Below, piece by piece: positions 26,308 through 35,113 of a stretch of DNA of 64,000 nucleotides. The notes under the pieces were generated by a model. The model saw nothing but the letters and a program-made list of their open reading frames with translations, made no database searches and had not been told where the DNA came from. A program made the position numbers and the translations under genes. This DNA comes from Desulforamulus ruminis DSM 2154. GTDB taxonomy: Bacteria; Bacillota; Desulfotomaculia; Desulfotomaculales; Desulfotomaculaceae. The first letter of the stretch is position 1. The number at the start of each line of letters is the position of its first letter. Location of the stretch: assembly GCF_000215085.1 (NCBI RefSeq), contig NC_015589.1:1240001-1304000 (forward strand), read 5' to 3'.

Positions 26308-26709
26308 TAGAGAATAGGACTTAAGTCCTAAGGAATTTTAGACTATCGCCTCATGGAAAATACTGGACATTCTACCGACTTATAAGTTAAAATACAACAA
26401 AACAGGATATAATTTGACAAATTAGTTAAACTGAAATTTTTATAAATGAACAAAGCTAAATATAAAAACGTCTTTACCTACGTAGGAAAATAGGAGGTTT
26501 TTATCATATTACAAATCCATTAAATAACTGTAAAAAAATGCATAATATAGCAGGTATGAGCAGGGAAATGGGGAAAAATGTTGAATTTACCTTTTTAGAC
26601 AATAAAAAACCAAGGATATGATGCAAAATATTAATTTTTAGTAATATTATCGTTTTCTTAGGCCAATAACTTTAATGGAAAAAGAAAAATATACCAAAGG
26701 AATGAGGTT
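26308..26709. other. 402-base gap before the fla/che operon, with palindromes
   Basis: No gene is visible. The gap contains a perfect 16-base palindrome TAGGACTTAAGTCCTA at 26315-26330 and a 10-base palindrome CCTACGTAGG at 26477-26486. TTGACA occurs near 26414 but the nearest TATAAA is 21 bases on, too far for a standard sigma-A promoter; TTAAAT-N17-TAATAT near 26520-26548 is another weak candidate. The promoter of the 25-kb fla/che operon should be here or nearby but I cannot place it with certainty. Confidence 0.6.
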
Positions 26710-27111
26710 ATGAATCTTTTTGACAGTCCCATTATAAATGTTTTGCAGAAAGGTCTGGATGCCAGTGCTTTGCGGCAGAGGGTGATTGCCAATAATGTGG
26801 CCAATATTAATACCCCGGGATTTAAAAAATCCTACGTGAGCTTTGAAGATCAATTGAAAGCGGCAGTTCAGAGCACTGGAGGGTCTCCTCTAAAAGGAAC
26901 CCATCCTTTGCATATTGCCACCTCGAACGTTATGGCAGATCCGCAGGTAAAACAAGTGAGGGATACCACCATGCGGTACGATGGCAATAATGTGGATATT
27001 GATGAAGAAATGGTCAATTTGTTTAGTACTGTAATTCAACAAGACATTTATGCCCAGGGATTGATGGATCGATTTAGCATTCTGGGCAATGTTATTTCAG
27101 GCAGGAGGTAA
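26710..27111 (+). CDS. flgB: Flagellar basal-body rod protein FlgB
   Basis: FlgB is a proximal rod subunit exported early in assembly. The 133-residue protein has the rod family start (LDASALRQRVIANNVANINTPGF) and the C-terminal helix (VDIDEEMVNLFSTVIQQD). AAAGGAATGAGG lies before the ATG. It opens the fla/che operon, in the order flgB-flgC-fliE-fliF usual for Firmicutes. Confidence 0.96.
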   Translation: MNLFDSPIINVLQKGLDASALRQRVIANNVANINTPGFKKSYVSFEDQLKAAVQSTGGSPLKGTHPLHIATSNVMADPQVKQVRDTTMRYDGNNVDIDEEMVNLFSTVIQQDIYAQGLMDRFSILGNVISGRR

Positions 27112-27118
27112 GTGAACG

Positions 27119-27556
27119 GTGGGATTATTTAATACCTTTGGCATTAGCGCCTCAGGCATGACTTCGGAACGGTTGCGCTTAGACCTGATTGCCAACAACA
27201 TCGCCAATATGAATACCGCCAGCCGTCCCAATGACCCGGACAATCCGGTTTATCGCCGCCGGGTTCCCTTGTTCGCCGAACAACTCCGGCAGACTCTATC
27301 TCCCGGTGGTGTGGAATCTGCTGGTGCCGGTGTAAAAGTAAAAAGCATCGTTGAAGATCCCGCTCCACCCAGAATTGCTTACGAGCCTACCAATCCTCTG
27401 GCCGACGAAAAAGGAAATGTGGCCTACCCGAACATTAATATTGTCAATGAAATGGTGGATATGATTACAGCCAGCCGATCCTATGGGGCCAATGTAACCG
27501 CCCTGGAGGCAGCCAAAACCATGGCATTAAAAGCCCTTGAAATATCAAAGGGATAG
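27119..27556 (+). CDS. flgC: Flagellar basal-body rod protein FlgC
   Basis: FlgC is the second proximal rod protein. The 145-residue product has FGISASGMTSERLRLDLIAN and NIANMNTASRPND at the N-terminus, and EMVDMITASRSYGANVTAL plus KTMALKALEISKG at the C-terminus, which are family hallmarks. The start is GTG 27119, with AGGAGG at the end of flgB as ribosome site. Confidence 0.96.
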   Translation: MGLFNTFGISASGMTSERLRLDLIANNIANMNTASRPNDPDNPVYRRRVPLFAEQLRQTLSPGGVESAGAGVKVKSIVEDPAPPRIAYEPTNPLADEKGNVAYPNINIVNEMVDMITASRSYGANVTALEAAKTMALKALEISKG

Positions 27557-27569
27557 GAGGTTTTGACAA

Positions 27570-27860
27570 ATGAATATATTGCCGGTCCCCCTGCCGTTGC
27601 AGATACCGGAAAACAGCACTAAGGACCAGACACCGGCAGGATTGGGGTTTGGAGAGGCTTTAAAATCTGCGGTGGCCAACCTGAATGAATCACAAACTCA
27701 GTCAGACGAAATAATGCAAAAATTTATGGTGGGTGAAATTCAGGATATTCACCAGGTAACCATTGCCATGCTGGAAGCAAAACATACCGTACAGTTGGCT
27801 GTGGAAGTTAGAAATAAAGTAGTTGAGGCATACCAGGAAATCTCCCGGATGCAGCTATAA
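27570..27860 (+). CDS. fliE: Hook-basal body complex protein FliE
   Basis: FliE connects the MS ring with the rod. The 96-residue protein has GFGEALKSAVANLNESQTQS and the conserved end VTIAMLEAKHTVQLAVEVRN, VEAYQEISRMQL. It is placed between flgC and fliF, as usual. TAGGAGG precedes the ATG by about 11 bases. Confidence 0.95.
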   Translation: MNILPVPLPLQIPENSTKDQTPAGLGFGEALKSAVANLNESQTQSDEIMQKFMVGEIQDIHQVTIAMLEAKHTVQLAVEVRNKVVEAYQEISRMQL

Positions 27861-27883
27861 TCCTCCTCTGAGGAGTGGTACTG

Positions 27884-29443
27884 TTGAATTATAAAGACCT
27901 GCTGGATAAACTAAAGCAGCGGTGGCAGGGAATCAGTTATAACAAAAAAGTCCTCATTATCCTGGTCAGTGCAATTATCCTGGCGGGTTTAATCTACCTG
28001 GTCCAAATCTTGACTCGTACCAACTATGCCATGTTGCTGGGAGATTTGGAAGCTAAGGATGCAGGAGAAATTGTTGCCCAGTTGGAAAGCGAAAAAATTC
28101 CATATAAGTTGACTAATCAAGGAAAGACTATTCTCGTTCCTGAAGAACAAGTAGATGACATTCGGATCAAATTGGCCAGCGACGGCCTCTTGACCGGTAT
28201 GGGGCAAGGATACGAACTGTTCGATAAAAGTAAATTTGGAGCTACCGATTTTGAACAGCAAGTGAGTTATCAAAGGGCGCTGCAGGAAGAACTCCGCCGC
28301 ACCATAACCAGTGTTGAAGGGGTTGAACAAGCCAGAGTGCATTTGGTTATTCCTCAAAAAAGTGTATTTATTGAGGACGAGGGTACGGCTTCCGCTTCAG
28401 TTGTCATTAAGCTGAAACCTAACGCTAAAATTCAACCGGAGCAAGTAAAAGGACTCAATGACTTAATTGTAGGAAGTGTTGAAGGTCTTAAGTCAGAAAA
28501 TGTACATATTATTGACACAGAAGGCAATGTCTTAAATGACTTTTTAAAGGACCCTTCCGGAACGGCTGACGCTGGAGGTGCTTTTGGCGGCAGTGCAGTG
28601 GAACGCCAGCAGCAAATTCGCCGGGCTTACGAGAAGGAGTTGGAAAGTCGGGTCCAGCAAATGCTGGCCAAGGTGCTGGGACCGAATAAGGCTGTGGCCA
28701 TGGTCTCGGCGGAACTGGATTTCAACCAGCAGCAGACCAACACTACGGAAGTGTTGCAGGGTCCCATTGTCAGTGAACGGCAAACCGAGGAAAGCGGAAG
28801 CGATTCCGGTGGCGGAGGAGTGCCGTCCGCTACCACGCAAATGCCCGGCCAGACTATTACCGGTGTGACCGGAACGGGCCAGAACGATTACCAAAAAACC
28901 GATGAAATTAGGAATTACCAACATGGCCAAAGGGTGTCGGCTGTAATACAGGCTCCGGGCCAAGTGGTGAGGCTATCTACAGCGGTGGTGCTGGATGAAT
29001 CTGTAAAGAATCTGGATAGAACCCAATTAGAAGATATTATCTCTGCGGCCATTGGTTTTAATGAGCAGAGGGGTGATCAGATCACCGTATCCGCCATGAC
29101 CTTTGACCGGAGCGATCTGGAACTGGCGCAAGAGCTGGAAAAAGAAACCCAGCAGCAAAATATAAATGATTTGTATATGATGGTTGGGGCTGCATCTGCC
29201 GGACTTCTGATTTTACTGCTGCTACTTGGATTATATCTGCGCCGCCGGAGAAGAAAAGCCCGATTGGCAGAGGTTGGGGAACCGGCTGGTATACCAATTA
29301 CAGACATGGAACCGGAGGAAGAGGCGCCTGCTCCCAAATGGGAATTGCCGCCTGCCCGGGATAAACATAAGGAATTGAAAGAAATCGCGGAAGAACGTCC
29401 CGAGGACCTTGCTCAGGTACTCAAAGTATGGCTGAGGGAATAA
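27884..29443 (+). CDS. fliF: Flagellar MS-ring protein FliF
   Basis: FliF forms the membrane MS ring on which the rotor is built. The 519-residue protein has a first membrane segment (residues about 20-42, VLIILVSAIILAGLIYLV), the ring-building motifs YELFDKSKFGATDFEQQVSY and RALQEELRRTI, a periplasmic-side Gly/Ser-rich loop (residues 300-330), a second membrane segment (near 435-455, LLILLLLLGLYL) followed by RRRRRK, and a C-terminal FliG-binding tail (EERPEDLAQVLKVWL). TTG 27884 is chosen because GAGGAG is 8 bases upstream; the GTG at 27875 overlaps that site. Confidence 0.95.
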   Translation: MNYKDLLDKLKQRWQGISYNKKVLIILVSAIILAGLIYLVQILTRTNYAMLLGDLEAKDAGEIVAQLESEKIPYKLTNQGKTILVPEEQVDDIRIKLASDGLLTGMGQGYELFDKSKFGATDFEQQVSYQRALQEELRRTITSVEGVEQARVHLVIPQKSVFIEDEGTASASVVIKLKPNAKIQPEQVKGLNDLIVGSVEGLKSENVHIIDTEGNVLNDFLKDPSGTADAGGAFGGSAVERQQQIRRAYEKELESRVQQMLAKVLGPNKAVAMVSAELDFNQQQTNTTEVLQGPIVSERQTEESGSDSGGGGVPSATTQMPGQTITGVTGTGQNDYQKTDEIRNYQHGQRVSAVIQAPGQVVRLSTAVVLDESVKNLDRTQLEDIISAAIGFNEQRGDQITVSAMTFDRSDLELAQELEKETQQQNINDLYMMVGAASAGLLILLLLLGLYLRRRRRKARLAEVGEPAGIPITDMEPEEEAPAPKWELPPARDKHKELKEIAEERPEDLAQVLKVWLRE

Positions 29444-29455
29444 GGGGAAATTACC

Positions 29456-30469
29456 ATGCAATATGAGAAATTGAACGGAGAACAAAAGGCGGCGATATTG
29501 CTTATATCATCCCTAGGTGCAGATATTTCCTCCAGGATCTTAAAACGGGAATTTGCCGAGGATGAAGTGGAGAGAATTACCGCCTCCATTGCGGAAATGG
29601 ATAAGGTTCCCAATGAAATTCAGGAACAGGTGGTAGAAGAGTTTGTCTATTTAATCCAAGCCAGAGATTATCTGGTGAATGGTGGTGTGAATTACGCCAA
29701 AGAGTTGCTGGAAAAGACTTATGGCTGGGAACGGGGGGCTGAAATTTTAGAGAGGATCAGCTCCACCATGCAGTCTGTTCCCTTCAGTTCTTTGCGTAAA
29801 ACCGATCCAAGGCACATCTTAAGCTTCCTTCGGGAGGAACATCCGCAAACCATTGCCTTTGTTTTGTCTTACCTGAAACCGGACCAGGCCGCCATGATCC
29901 TGTCGGACCTGGATCCTCAGGTGCAGAGTGAGGTGGCCAGACGGGTGGCTATATTGGATCGTATCTCCCCGGATGTAGCCAAAGAGGTTGAAAAAGTTCT
30001 GGAGAAAAAACTTTCTTCCGTGGCCCAGCACGACGAAACCGTTGTGGGCGGTGTCCAATGTCTGGTGAATATTTTGAACCGGGTAGACCGGGCCACAGAG
30101 AAATTGATTTTCGAGCAGTTGGAGCGGGCTGACCCCAATTTAAGCGAGGAAGTCCGCCGGATGATGTTTATCTTCGAAGATATTGTCAAACTTCATGATA
30201 TTTCCATTCAAAAAGTTCTGCGTGAAGTGGACAACAAAGATTTGGGTCTGGCCATGAAAGGGGCCAACCAGGAGGTTAATAACCGCATCTACAAAAACAT
30301 GTCCAAGCGTGCCGCGGATATGTTAAAGGAAGAAATTACCTATATGGGTCCGGTTCGCTTAAAAGAGGTGGAAGAGGCGCAGCAGCGGATTGTAAATGTA
30401 ATCCGCCGGCTGGAGGAAGCAGGAGAAATTGTCATTTCCCGTGGCGGGGAGGATGCAATTCTTGTATAA
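29456..30469 (+). CDS. fliG: Flagellar motor switch protein FliG
   Basis: FliG forms the torque ring that meets MotA and attaches to FliF. The 337-residue protein has the N-terminal FliF-binding domain (LNGEQKAAILLISSLGADIS), the middle domain with EHPQTIAFVLSYLKPDQAA, and the C-terminal charged torque helix (LREVDNKDLGLAMKGA). GGGGAAATTACC precedes the ATG. It overlaps fliH by a few bases. Confidence 0.97.
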   Translation: MQYEKLNGEQKAAILLISSLGADISSRILKREFAEDEVERITASIAEMDKVPNEIQEQVVEEFVYLIQARDYLVNGGVNYAKELLEKTYGWERGAEILERISSTMQSVPFSSLRKTDPRHILSFLREEHPQTIAFVLSYLKPDQAAMILSDLDPQVQSEVARRVAILDRISPDVAKEVEKVLEKKLSSVAQHDETVVGGVQCLVNILNRVDRATEKLIFEQLERADPNLSEEVRRMMFIFEDIVKLHDISIQKVLREVDNKDLGLAMKGANQEVNNRIYKNMSKRAADMLKEEITYMGPVRLKEVEEAQQRIVNVIRRLEEAGEIVISRGGEDAILV

Positions 30470-31172
30470 AATCATTAAAAGCGCTCCGGTTCAAGAGCAG
30501 GACCAAATATTATCATTAAGGGAGCTGTCCTGCTCTAAACCGGATGAAGAAGTGGAACCCGTTTCTCCGGAAGAAGTTCTCTCCCGGGCCAGTCAACAAG
30601 CCAATGAAATTATTAGTAAGGCCCAATTAGAGGCAGATGACATTCTTCGCCGCTCTTTAGCAGAAGCCGAGAAGCAGGCAGAACAAATTAAAGAGGAAGC
30701 CAGGCAGAGCGGCTGGCAGGAAGGCATTCACTCCGCCCAGACAGAAGCGGACCGTATTAGAGAAGAAGCCCGGGAGGTGCTGAATCAGGCTAAGGAAGCC
30801 TATCGCCAAATGCTGGACAAGCTGGAGATGGAAGTCGTTGATTTGGCGGTGGATATTGCCGAACGGGTGGTGATGGTCCAGCTTTCGGTGGAACCCCAGA
30901 CTATCATGCAAATTGCCAGGGAAGCCCTGGAGGTTGTGAAAAATAGACCTCTGGTGACCATTTATGTAAATGATGCGGACCAGGCCATGGTTGAAAAGGG
31001 GCGCAGTCAGTTGCTTCAAGGATTGCCGGCTAAAGTTGAATTGAATATTTTAGTGGACAACGGAGTCCAGCCCGGCGGCTGCCGGGTGGAAACCGATCAA
31101 GGACAGGTGGATGCCACGCTGGAAACCCGCTGGCAAGAGGCTTTGAAGGCCCTGTATGGCCGGGAGGAGTGA
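30462..31172 (+). CDS. fliH: Flagellar export ATPase regulator FliH
   Basis: FliH binds and restrains the ATPase FliI and anchors it at the gate. The 236-residue product is a long coiled-coil rich in Glu, Ala and Gln (about residues 40-125, ADDILRRSLAEAEKQAEQIK) followed by the conserved V-ATPase stalk-like domain (LAVDIAERVVMVQLSVEPQ). I chose TTG 30462 because GGGGAGG (30446-30452) is 9 bases away; an ATG at 30453 has no room for a ribosome site. The start overlaps fliG. Confidence 0.92.
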   Translation: MYKIIKSAPVQEQDQILSLRELSCSKPDEEVEPVSPEEVLSRASQQANEIISKAQLEADDILRRSLAEAEKQAEQIKEEARQSGWQEGIHSAQTEADRIREEAREVLNQAKEAYRQMLDKLEMEVVDLAVDIAERVVMVQLSVEPQTIMQIAREALEVVKNRPLVTIYVNDADQAMVEKGRSQLLQGLPAKVELNILVDNGVQPGGCRVETDQGQVDATLETRWQEALKALYGREE

Positions 31173-31176
31173 GTTT

Positions 31177-32508
31177 ATGGAGGTTAAGGTTGATATAAAC
31201 CTTAATCCCTATAAGGATAGGGTGAACCGGGCCAGGGTCATCAAGCCCATTGGCAAGGTAACCAGGGTCATTGGCCTGATGATAGAGGTTCAGGGAATAA
31301 ATGCCCGTATTGGGGAAGTCTGCGACATTGTTGTTCAGGGTGAAGCTGAACCGGTTCGGGCTGAGGTGGTAGGTTTCCGGGACCTTTATTCTTTGTTAAT
31401 GCCGCTGGGAGAACTACGGGGCATTTACCCGGGGTGTGCGGTGGTGCCCAGTGGACACACGCTCACCGTCAAAATAGGTCGGCATTTGCTGGGCAAGGTA
31501 TTGGACGGTTTGGGCAGGCCCATAGAAAACCATATCCTGAACGGTCAGGGGGAGGAGTATCCGGTGGACAACCGGCCGCCGAATCCCCTAGAACGAAAAA
31601 GGATTAATACCATTTTGCCTACCGGTGTAAGGGCCATTGACGGCCTGCTGACCTGCGGCAAAGGCCAGCGCATTGGGATTTTCGCCGGCAGCGGTGTGGG
31701 AAAAAGCACTCTGCTGGGCATGATTGCCCGGCACGGCAGCGCCGATGTCAACGTAATCGCCCTGGTTGGCGAGCGGGGTCGCGAAGTGCTGGAATTCTTA
31801 GAAGAAGATCTGGGACCTGAAGGAATGGCCCGATCTATTGTGGTGGCAGCCACTTCGGATCAACCGGCCCTGGTAAGGTTAAAGGGAGCCTTTGTGGCCA
31901 CGGCGATCGCCGAGTATTTTCGGGACCAGGGGCTGGATGTCATGTTAATGATGGATTCCGTAACCCGGTTTGCCATGGCTCAGCGGGAGGTAGGACTGGC
32001 TGTGGGGGAACCTCCGGCCACCAAAGGATATACCCCTTCGGTTTTTGCACTGCTGCCCAAGCTGCTGGAACGTTCGGGCATGGGACGGCGGGGTTCGGTT
32101 ACCGCCTTTTACACCGTGCTGGTGGATGGAGATGACTTGAATGAACCCATTGCAGACGCCGTGCGGGGGATTTTGGACGGACATATTGTATTGAGCCGCT
32201 CCCTGGCTTCCCGCAACCATTATCCTTCCATTGATATATTGCAAAGTGTCAGCCGGCTAATGCCGGATATTGCCTCGGAAGAGCACAAAAGCCAAGCCGG
32301 CGCTATTAAAGATTTATTGGCTACCTATTTGCAATCCGAGGATTTAATTAATATTGGGGCTTATGTCAAGGGTTCCAATGCCAAAATTGATCTGGCCATG
32401 TTGAAGTATGAAGAAATCGTGAACTTTTTAAAACAGTCTCCCACAGAGCACAGCGGTTATGAAGAAACTTTAAATGCTTTAGCCTCATTAGTGTCAGGAG
32501 GTAAGTAA
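31177..32508 (+). CDS. fliI: Flagellum-specific ATPase FliI
   Basis: FliI drives unfolding and delivery of export substrates. The 443-residue protein has the Walker A motif IGIFAGSGVGKSTLLG (near residue 165), Walker B LDVMLMMDSVTRFAMAQ, and the type III ATPase signature PPATKGYTPSVFALLPKLLE. The ATG at 31177, with GGGAGGAG about 7 bases upstream, is preferred to an in-frame start at 31156 inside fliH. It resembles the F1 beta subunit. Confidence 0.97.
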   Translation: MEVKVDINLNPYKDRVNRARVIKPIGKVTRVIGLMIEVQGINARIGEVCDIVVQGEAEPVRAEVVGFRDLYSLLMPLGELRGIYPGCAVVPSGHTLTVKIGRHLLGKVLDGLGRPIENHILNGQGEEYPVDNRPPNPLERKRINTILPTGVRAIDGLLTCGKGQRIGIFAGSGVGKSTLLGMIARHGSADVNVIALVGERGREVLEFLEEDLGPEGMARSIVVAATSDQPALVRLKGAFVATAIAEYFRDQGLDVMLMMDSVTRFAMAQREVGLAVGEPPATKGYTPSVFALLPKLLERSGMGRRGSVTAFYTVLVDGDDLNEPIADAVRGILDGHIVLSRSLASRNHYPSIDILQSVSRLMPDIASEEHKSQAGAIKDLLATYLQSEDLINIGAYVKGSNAKIDLAMLKYEEIVNFLKQSPTEHSGYEETLNALASLVSGGK

Positions 32509-32510
32509 CC

Positions 32511-32945
32511 ATGAAAAAGTTTCAGTTCCGTCTGGAACAGGTTCTTCAGCAGCGAGTGGCCAAGGAAGAACAAACTTTACTGGAACAGGTTAAGGCACAG
32601 CAGGAATGCCTGAACTGCCGGCAAAGTCTGGAGGAGACTCACTATAAGCTGGAAGAAGCCGTGCGTTTTTCCGAAAAGGTGGCTCAACCGGATGAACAGC
32701 TTCACTCGTTATTGTACCGGGAGCATTTGCAGTTGACCCTGGACCGGCAAAGCAAGATGCTGGACCGAGCCCAGGAAATACTGGAACTTCGCAGGGAGGC
32801 CACCGTAAAGGCCCGGCAGGAACGTATGGTTTTGGAGAAGTTGAAAGAAAAGCAATGGAATCAGTATAAGGAACAGGAAGCCTACCTGGAAAGCAAAGAG
32901 ATTGATGAATTGGCTACCCTGGGTTATGCCAGGGCCCATCATTAA
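32511..32945 (+). CDS. fliJ: Flagellar export protein FliJ
   Basis: FliJ is a soluble component that links the FliI ring with FlhA. The 144-residue product is a two-helix coiled coil with the usual N-terminal pattern FQFRLEQVLQQRVAKEEQ and many Gln, Glu and Leu. It follows fliI by 2 bases, as expected. AGGAGG at the end of fliI gives the ribosome site. Confidence 0.93.
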   Translation: MKKFQFRLEQVLQQRVAKEEQTLLEQVKAQQECLNCRQSLEETHYKLEEAVRFSEKVAQPDEQLHSLLYREHLQLTLDRQSKMLDRAQEILELRREATVKARQERMVLEKLKEKQWNQYKEQEAYLESKEIDELATLGYARAHH

Positions 32946-32975
32946 TAAGTTCGACCATGGAAAGGAGGTGAAAAA

Positions 32976-34205
32976 TTGCAAATAACCAAGTTAATTCAAC
33001 CTCAGGCTCAAAATTCACAGAATGCAACCTCTGGGGAAGCAACTACAGACGGATTTAGCCAATTGTTAATGCTCATGCTGGCAGATGGTCTGCCTAAAGT
33101 AGGACAGAACCAGGGAGAAGACCTGCTTTTGGGCCAGGAGAACACAGAAGGGCAGCCGGAAGAAGTTGCTCTGCCGGAAATTTCCCTAGGGGATCAGGAA
33201 CCGACCGAGGATAACGAGATGGTTTTGGCCCTGGCGGCTGAAGACGTAGGGATAGTTCTTCAACCCAAGGTGCCAGATAACATCATACCCTCTGCTGTAA
33301 ATCCGGTGCAGGTTTCAGCTACCGTGCCTTCTGCTGAAGCAGCCTCCTTAGGCGATGCAACTTCTGACTCCCGATTGGCATCCGCCCCGACATCCCTTCA
33401 GAACGATGCCGCCGGACTGAATCAAGAAGTGCAGGATAACGTTGCTTTAGCCAACACTACTGTTCAACGAAATCCAGGCAACCAAAATAATACCCTTTCC
33501 TTTGCTGACGAGATTGCCTTACAGACGGAAGAACCCTCTGTGCCTAATACCGTACTTGCTTCTGCCGGCTCTGCCCAGGGAAATTCCTTGAACCAGGAAC
33601 AAGGCCAATCCGGAGAACCCTTAACGGATAAGGAAATGACAGTTAGGCAGACAAGTGCAAAGGAAACCCCGGTTCATGCAGAGAAACCCCAAGGAGACCA
33701 TCTGCTGGTGAAACAGGAGATGCCGATCAAAGGAGCGGAGATAGGCCATAAGGCCTTGGAAACACCGGTTTCCCAAATGCCCTCCCGATTAACGGAGATG
33801 GTAAAGAACTTAATGCTTCAGCAGGATCCGGGGCAAACCGTCCTTAAAATGAAGCTCCAGCCGGAGCACCTGGGGGAAGTAACGGTTCAACTGACCTGGA
33901 GCAAAGGGGAACTATCCGCCCACTTTATTGCAGCCACCGGAGCAGCCAAAGAAGCGCTGGAATCCTCCTTTCCCCAGTTAAAGCAATTGTTGGCCCAACA
34001 GGATGTTCGCCTCAGCGAGGCGGCGGTATTCATGGAGCAGCAAACCGGGCAGTGGGATCAAAATTCCCAGGGAGACGACAACCGTTGGCAAATGAAGGGC
34101 AACTTCAAAATGAAAGGCGGATATCCCCTACCCGGAGAGCCGTCGGAACCTGCAAGTTCTTCTCAAATAATTAATACGAATCCCGGCGTTAATATTGTAG
34201 TGTAA
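32976..34205 (+). CDS. fliK: Flagellar hook-length control protein FliK
   Basis: FliK measures hook length and switches export specificity of FlhB. The 409-residue protein has a long low-complexity N-terminal part (Gln, Ala, Glu, Asn) and the conserved C-terminal Flg_hook domain (residues about 270-350) with MKLQPEHLGEVTVQLTW and LESSFPQLKQLLAQQDV. The start is TTG 32976 preceded by the perfect AAAGGAGGTGA. Position between fliJ and flgD is standard. Confidence 0.93.
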   Translation: MQITKLIQPQAQNSQNATSGEATTDGFSQLLMLMLADGLPKVGQNQGEDLLLGQENTEGQPEEVALPEISLGDQEPTEDNEMVLALAAEDVGIVLQPKVPDNIIPSAVNPVQVSATVPSAEAASLGDATSDSRLASAPTSLQNDAAGLNQEVQDNVALANTTVQRNPGNQNNTLSFADEIALQTEEPSVPNTVLASAGSAQGNSLNQEQGQSGEPLTDKEMTVRQTSAKETPVHAEKPQGDHLLVKQEMPIKGAEIGHKALETPVSQMPSRLTEMVKNLMLQQDPGQTVLKMKLQPEHLGEVTVQLTWSKGELSAHFIAATGAAKEALESSFPQLKQLLAQQDVRLSEAAVFMEQQTGQWDQNSQGDDNRWQMKGNFKMKGGYPLPGEPSEPASSSQIINTNPGVNIVV

Positions 34206-34217
34206 TGGAGGTGCAAT

Positions 34218-34715
34218 ATGGCTGTTAATGCAACGGGCAGCAGTAATTCCGATTATTATTATGAAAACAGGCCGCAACGCCAGCCGGTCCAAAATCTGGA
34301 CAAAGACGCTTTTTTGCAGTTGATGGTTCAACAGTTAAAATATCAGGATCCTACCAGCCCCATGGACACCAATCAGTTTGTGGAGCAAATGGCTACCTTT
34401 ACCACCCTGGAACAATTAACCAATCTGAATACCAACTTTGAACGAATGTATTCCCTGCAAATGCTTAGCTACGGGTCTTCTTTAATTGGCAACAAAGTGA
34501 CTTTATTGAATGGTGAGGAGACGATAGAAGGAACTGTGGAAAGGGTTACCATGGGGAGCGACGGAATAAAACTTGTCCTTGACAATGGGAAAACCTATTA
34601 TTTAGAGCAGGTCATGGCAGTGGAAAGGGGAGAAGCCGATGGAAGCAAAGAGCCTGACACATCAACCGGCGATAACCTTAACCAGCAGGACGACGGCTCA
34701 AGCGGTACCACCTAG
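34218..34715 (+). CDS. flgD: Flagellar hook-capping protein FlgD
   Basis: FlgD caps the growing hook and is later replaced by FlgK. The 165-residue protein has LDKDAFLQLMVQQLKYQDPT, the family's PMDTNQFVEQMATFTTLEQL and a C-terminal Asp/Ser-rich tail. ATGGAGGTGC precedes the ATG. The end overlaps the next gene for 77 bases. Confidence 0.95.
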   Translation: MAVNATGSSNSDYYYENRPQRQPVQNLDKDAFLQLMVQQLKYQDPTSPMDTNQFVEQMATFTTLEQLTNLNTNFERMYSLQMLSYGSSLIGNKVTLLNGEETIEGTVERVTMGSDGIKLVLDNGKTYYLEQVMAVERGEADGSKEPDTSTGDNLNQQDDGSSGTT

Positions 34716-35043
34716 AAATACAGGCCTCAAAAACAGCAGGCTTTCCTTTGAGGAAATGCTGCAGCGGGAAGTTCATCAACAACCGCAGCCGGTAAAGTTA
34801 TCTGCTCACGCGGAAAAAAGACTGGCGGAAAGAAATATCTCTTTAACGGAGGCTGACTTCAGTAAAATTAACAAAGCGGTACAGCAGGCCGCAACTAAAG
34901 GTTCCAGAGATTCGCTTTTAATCTATGGGGATCTGACGCTGGTGGCCAGTATCACCAACCGGACCGTGGTGACAGCCGTGGACCGCGGGAGCATGTCGGA
35001 ACATGTTTTTACCAACATTGACAGTGCAGTATTTATAAAATAA
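34639..35043 (+). CDS. Flagellar operon protein of the TIGR02530 type
   Basis: A 134-residue protein found between flgD and flgE in many Firmicutes and similar operons, with no established biochemical role. It has the family core LSFEEMLQREV, LSAHAEKRLAERNISLTEAD, and the C-terminal pattern LLIYGDLTLVASITNRTVVTAVD. AGGGGAGAAG precedes the ATG at 34639, which places 77 bases of overlap with flgD in another frame. A shorter start is possible but no better ribosome site was seen. Confidence 0.85.
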   Translation: MEAKSLTHQPAITLTSRTTAQAVPPRNTGLKNSRLSFEEMLQREVHQQPQPVKLSAHAEKRLAERNISLTEADFSKINKAVQQAATKGSRDSLLIYGDLTLVASITNRTVVTAVDRGSMSEHVFTNIDSAVFIK

Positions 35044-35113
35044 CCAGCCGGCCCGCAAGGAGGCTGCAGGCTGCCGAATGACGGAGGCAGCCAGTAATAA
35101 GGAGGATTTGCGA

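Noticed and set aside
26415-26446. Sigma-A promoter TTGACA ... TATAAA before flgB
   Set aside because: The spacer is 21 bases, outside the accepted range of about 16-18.
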